Of a stretch of DNA of 64,000 nucleotides, positions 60,987-64,000 are shown piece by piece. The notes below the pieces were generated by a model. That model saw only the letters and a list, made by a program, of their open reading frames with translations. It did no database searches and was not told where the DNA came from. Where the stretch lies: assembly GCA_004293165.1 (NCBI GenBank), contig RDYL01000007.1:1-64000 (forward strand), written 5' to 3'. Position numbers and translations under genes: made by a program. Position 1 is the stretch's first letter, and each line of letters starts with the position of its first letter. Source of the DNA: Flavobacteriia bacterium. Lineage in GTDB: Bacteria > Bacteroidota > Bacteroidia > Flavobacteriales > Flavobacteriaceae.

Positions 60987-63281
60987 ATGAAAATAACAAT
61001 TATAGGTGGTGGTCCAGGCGGACTTTACTTTTCGATATTAACCAAAAAGGCGATGCCACATTGCCAAATCGATATTTACGAACGCAATAAACCCGATGAT
61101 AGTTTTGGTTTTGGGGTCGTTTTTTCAGATGAAACATTAGGTGAATTCCTAAAACGCGATATGCAATCCTATGAATTAATTCGAAGCAAATTTGCGTATT
61201 GGGACGATATTATCGTGGCTCGTGATGGTGAATCAGTAAACATTGCTGGAAATGGCTTTTGTGGTTGTTCGAGAAAAACATTGTTACAATTATTACAACA
61301 ACGTTGTGTTGAAGAAGGCGTGAATTTGCATTTCGAACAAAATGTAGACGATTTATCGCAATTTGCAGATTCAGACATCATTTTAGCTTCAGACGGAATA
61401 GCAAGTGCCATTAGAACACAATACCAAAAAGAATTCGGAACAAAAATTGAATTAAAGAAAAACAGATTTGTTTGGTTAGGTTCCACAAAACCGTTGGATG
61501 CATTTACCTATTTCTTCAGAAGTACGCCTGACGGAACCATTGTTGCGCATTCGTATCAATATGAAGAAGGTATGAGTACGTGGATTTTTGAATGTAGTGA
61601 TGAAACTTGGCAAAAACATGGTTTTGAAGTGACCAACGAAGAAGATACTATTACCAAAATCGCTGAAATCTTCAAAGATGAATTAGATGGCCATCCATTG
61701 ATTTCTAACAAATCGCATTGGCGTCAATTTCCACATGTAACGAATGAAAAATGGTATCATAACAACATTGTTTTGTTAGGCGATGCGAAAGCAACAGCCC
61801 ACTACTCTATTGGTTCAGGGACTAAATTAGCCATGGATTGTGCTATCGGATTATCGGATGCAGTAATTGCCAATCCAAATAACGTACAAGCCGCTTTTGA
61901 ACAATACGATAAATCAAGAAGAAATACGGTAGAAATGATTCAGTATGCCGCAATCGTTTCTTTAGATTGGTTCGAAAATATGGATCGTCACATGCAACAT
62001 TCCTTCCAACAATTTGCTTTTGGATGCATGACCCGATCTAAAAAAGTGACGTATGAAAATTTACGTTTAAGAGATAGTTCGTTTACAGATAAAGTTTTAG
62101 AAGAATTCAATGACAATTGCAAAGTCAATGAAAAAAATCAATCAGCAGCTTTTTCAAAATTCAAATTAAGAGAACTAGAACTCCCAAACCGCATCGTTAT
62201 GGCGCCAATGGGACAATATTCCGCTACTGACGGATTGGTTTCTGATTGGCATTTAGTACATTACGGAAGTCGCGCTACGGGTGGTGTAGGCTTAATTATT
62301 ACCGAAATGACCGCCATTTCTGAAACTGGAAGAATCACAGAAGGTTGTGCAGGAATTTACAATGCAGAACAATTGAACCAATGGAAAAAAATTACCGATT
62401 TCATTCATAATAATACCGAAACAAAAATCGGAATTCAATTAGGACATTCGGGACGAAAAGGTGCTACTAAAAAATCTTGGGAAGGCAACGGACCAATGGA
62501 AACGCCTTGGAATTTAATTTCCGCCTCTCCTATTCCATTCAATGAAAATTTTGCTACTCCAAAAGAAATGATTTTGGAAAATATGGAAGAAATCAAAGCA
62601 CAATTCGTACAAGCAGCTAAAAATGCAGATGAAGCTGGATTTGATATGATTGAATTACAAGCGCACCACGGATTTTTATTAGCTTCATTCTTATCTCCAT
62701 TGACTAACATTCGCTCCGATGAATTTGGTGGAAGCATCGAAAATCGTTTGAAATATCCGTTGGAAGTTTTTAAAGCAATTCGTGAAGTATTTCCAACTGA
62801 AAAACCTATTTCAGTTCGAATTTCAGCAACAGATTGGGCAGAAAACGGAATTTCGGAACATGAAGTTACCACTATTGCAACTGCTTTTAAAGCTGCTGGA
62901 GCTGACATCATCAATGTTTCAACAGGAAATACGGTCGCAGGTCAAAAACCATTAACGGGTAGAATGTGGCAAACGCCTTTTTCAGATGCCGTTCGAAATA
63001 CCGTTCATATTTCAACCATAACCGCTGGTTATATTCAAGACATCGACCAAATTAACACCATAATTCTTAACGGAAGAGCCGATTTAGTCGCTTTAGGACG
63101 TCCTTTATTGTTAGATGCTAATTTCGTAAGAAACGCACAAGCATACGAACAATTTCAAGCGAATGATATCCCAAATCCATATAAAATGGGCGTTTCTTAT
63201 TTGTATCCACTTAAGGCTTCAGAAAGAAAACAAGTGGAAGGAATGAAAAAAGCGTTGAAACCGAAAAGTAATAAAAAGTAG
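60987..63281 (+). CDS. fused FAD monooxygenase/old yellow enzyme, 2-aminobenzoyl-CoA monooxygenase/reductase-like
   Basis: The 764-residue protein has an N-terminal FAD-dependent aromatic hydroxylase (ITIIGGGPGGLYFS Rossmann motif, VLLGDAKATAHYSIGSGTKL near residue 270) and, from about residue 390, an old-yellow-enzyme domain (LELPNRIVMAPMGQYSATDG, IQLGHSGRKGATKKSW, ELQAHHGFLLASFLSPL). This fusion is the layout of 2-aminobenzoyl-CoA monooxygenase/reductase from Azoarcus and of salicylyl-CoA 5-hydroxylase-like proteins. It hydroxylates and reduces an aromatic CoA thioester. An acyl-CoA ligase gene follows after 81 bases, which supports the CoA route. The frame opens at a GTG, but the ATG at 60987 starts the Rossmann fold. 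Confidence 0.88.
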   Translation: MKITIIGGGPGGLYFSILTKKAMPHCQIDIYERNKPDDSFGFGVVFSDETLGEFLKRDMQSYELIRSKFAYWDDIIVARDGESVNIAGNGFCGCSRKTLLQLLQQRCVEEGVNLHFEQNVDDLSQFADSDIILASDGIASAIRTQYQKEFGTKIELKKNRFVWLGSTKPLDAFTYFFRSTPDGTIVAHSYQYEEGMSTWIFECSDETWQKHGFEVTNEEDTITKIAEIFKDELDGHPLISNKSHWRQFPHVTNEKWYHNNIVLLGDAKATAHYSIGSGTKLAMDCAIGLSDAVIANPNNVQAAFEQYDKSRRNTVEMIQYAAIVSLDWFENMDRHMQHSFQQFAFGCMTRSKKVTYENLRLRDSSFTDKVLEEFNDNCKVNEKNQSAAFSKFKLRELELPNRIVMAPMGQYSATDGLVSDWHLVHYGSRATGGVGLIITEMTAISETGRITEGCAGIYNAEQLNQWKKITDFIHNNTETKIGIQLGHSGRKGATKKSWEGNGPMETPWNLISASPIPFNENFATPKEMILENMEEIKAQFVQAAKNADEAGFDMIELQAHHGFLLASFLSPLTNIRSDEFGGSIENRLKYPLEVFKAIREVFPTEKPISVRISATDWAENGISEHEVTTIATAFKAAGADIINVSTGNTVAGQKPLTGRMWQTPFSDAVRNTVHISTITAGYIQDIDQINTIILNGRADLVALGRPLLLDANFVRNAQAYEQFQANDIPNPYKMGVSYLYPLKASERKQVEGMKKALKPKSNKK

Positions 63282-63327
63282 TATTAAGATTGTAGAATTA
63301 AGTATTAAGACAAAATTTCGACTTTGC

Positions 63328-63342
63328 TCCCGAAATTCGGGA
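63328..63342. repeat. short palindrome
   Basis: TCCCGAAATTCGGGA is a perfect 15-base palindrome in the gap before the ligase gene, 21 bases before the ATG. A similar CCCG-AT-rich-CGGG hairpin occurs at 36.3 kb. It could be a weak terminator or a binding site. Confidence 0.5.
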
Positions 63343-63362
63343 TTTGCGAGAAACTAATTATT

Positions 63363-64000
63363 ATGAAACATTACGAAGATAATTTTGCTCATTTAAGTTT
63401 ACCTATTTCTGAATTACAACCAGAATATACCTTTTTGGATTTACCGCAATTCCAACAACCAGAAATGCTGAATTGCGTAGATAGATTGTTGGACAGCCAC
63501 ATTCGTGAAGGTCGTGGAAATAATAGTTGCATTCGCACATTTGAGGAAACTTGGACGTATCAAGATTTGTTTGAAAAAGCCAATCAAATTGCTCATGTTT
63601 TAGTGGGTGATTTAGGTTTGCAATCAGGCAATCGTGTATTGATTCGTTCAGCAAATAATCCAATGATGGTCGCGTGTTGGTTCGCTATTTTAAAAGCAGG
63701 CGGAATTGTTGTGGCTACCATGCCATTGCTTCGTTCTAAAGAATTGACTACGATTATCGATTGTGCTGAAATTTCGCATGTATTGTGCGACAAAGAATTA
63801 GAAGAAGAAATTCACTTAGTAAAATCAAATTTCTTAAAAAAAACCTGTTTTTATGGGAATTCACAATTAGAAGAATTAATGGTTGCTAAACCAAAAACTT
63901 TCGATAATTATCATTCTAAATCAGATTCTGTGGCTTTGATTGGTTTCACTTCTGGAACAACAGGTTTACCCAAAATGACGGCACATTATCACAAAGATAT
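63363..64000 (+). CDS. aromatic acyl-CoA ligase (AMP-binding), partial
   Basis: The gene runs off the right edge; 212 residues are visible. After MKHYEDNFAHLSLP come DRLLDSHIREGRGNNSCIRT, TYQDLFEKANQIAHVL, ANNPMMVACWFAILKAGGIV and VALIGFTSGTTGLPKMT, the P-loop of the acyl-adenylate family. The N-terminal block is most like benzoate- and 2-aminobenzoate-CoA ligases. It would activate an aromatic acid such as anthranilate for the fused monooxygenase encoded just upstream. The exact substrate needs the missing half. Confidence 0.85.
   Translation, partial: MKHYEDNFAHLSLPISELQPEYTFLDLPQFQQPEMLNCVDRLLDSHIREGRGNNSCIRTFEETWTYQDLFEKANQIAHVLVGDLGLQSGNRVLIRSANNPMMVACWFAILKAGGIVVATMPLLRSKELTTIIDCAEISHVLCDKELEEEIHLVKSNFLKKTCFYGNSQLEELMVAKPKTFDNYHSKSDSVALIGFTSGTTGLPKMTAHYHKD

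Overview
The window looks like chromosome from a Flavobacterium-type member of the Bacteroidota. It is AT-rich. The evidence is the gene content: a T9SS sorting-domain protein, a TonB-type outer-membrane protein with a carboxypeptidase-like N-terminus, a RimB-RimK fusion, bacillithiol and menaquinone genes, and a DcaP-like porin. The tRNA-His promoter also matches the Bacteroidota pattern (TTTG, 19 bases, TATATTTG). Genes sit in short operons, often with TAATG or ATGA overlaps, and many units end in clear hairpin terminators.

1-29.3 kb is mostly core genome. It holds yebC, gcvT, hutH, a DUF421 protein with a GldL-like miniprotein, the RimB-RimK fusion, an outer-membrane receptor, an ArsC-like protein, a CPBP protease, menE, an M1 peptidase, a T9SS cargo protein, an RluA-type pseudouridine synthase, an acyl-CoA carboxylase beta subunit, lpxD, prfB (with its programmed +1 frameshift), threonine aldolase and ybaB. 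A Crp-type regulator, a TauE permease and a persulfide-dioxygenase/rhodanese protein form a likely sulfide-handling operon. menI and menF follow, then bshB1.

29.3-40.3 kb is an accessory island. All ten genes lie on the minus strand and most are uncharacterised (lipoproteins, DKNYY and WG repeat proteins, an STM3941-like membrane protein, a small zinc-motif gene pair, one gene split by a stop codon). Several gaps carry long imperfect inverted repeats that resemble integron attC sites; the best is at 37.70-37.83 kb. A decayed tyrosine-recombinase remnant lies at the promoter-proximal end (about 39.7-39.9 kb). Just beyond it is a diverged second copy of the bshB1 3' end (40.27-40.38 kb), directly before the tRNA-His promoter. 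The simplest reading is that an integron-like cassette array entered at the end of bshB1 and split an ancestral bshB1-tRNA-His neighbourhood. This is the part of the window most likely to hold something undescribed.

40.5-60.1 kb returns to conserved genes: DUF2461, an MscS/DUF3817/YqaA membrane operon, then a short-chain acid module. The module has a DUF294/CBS protein with an exonuclease, acetyl-CoA synthetase, a propionyl-CoA synthetase-like enzyme, a response regulator, a transporter-type sensor kinase, an MFS carrier with a small partner, a DcaP porin, and a single IS1 InsA-like zinc-ribbon/HTH protein that may be a domesticated regulator. From 60.3 kb to the end are a flavin reductase, a fused monooxygenase/old-yellow-enzyme protein like 2-aminobenzoyl-CoA monooxygenase/reductase, and the start of an aromatic acyl-CoA ligase. 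Together these suggest anthranilate breakdown through CoA thioesters.
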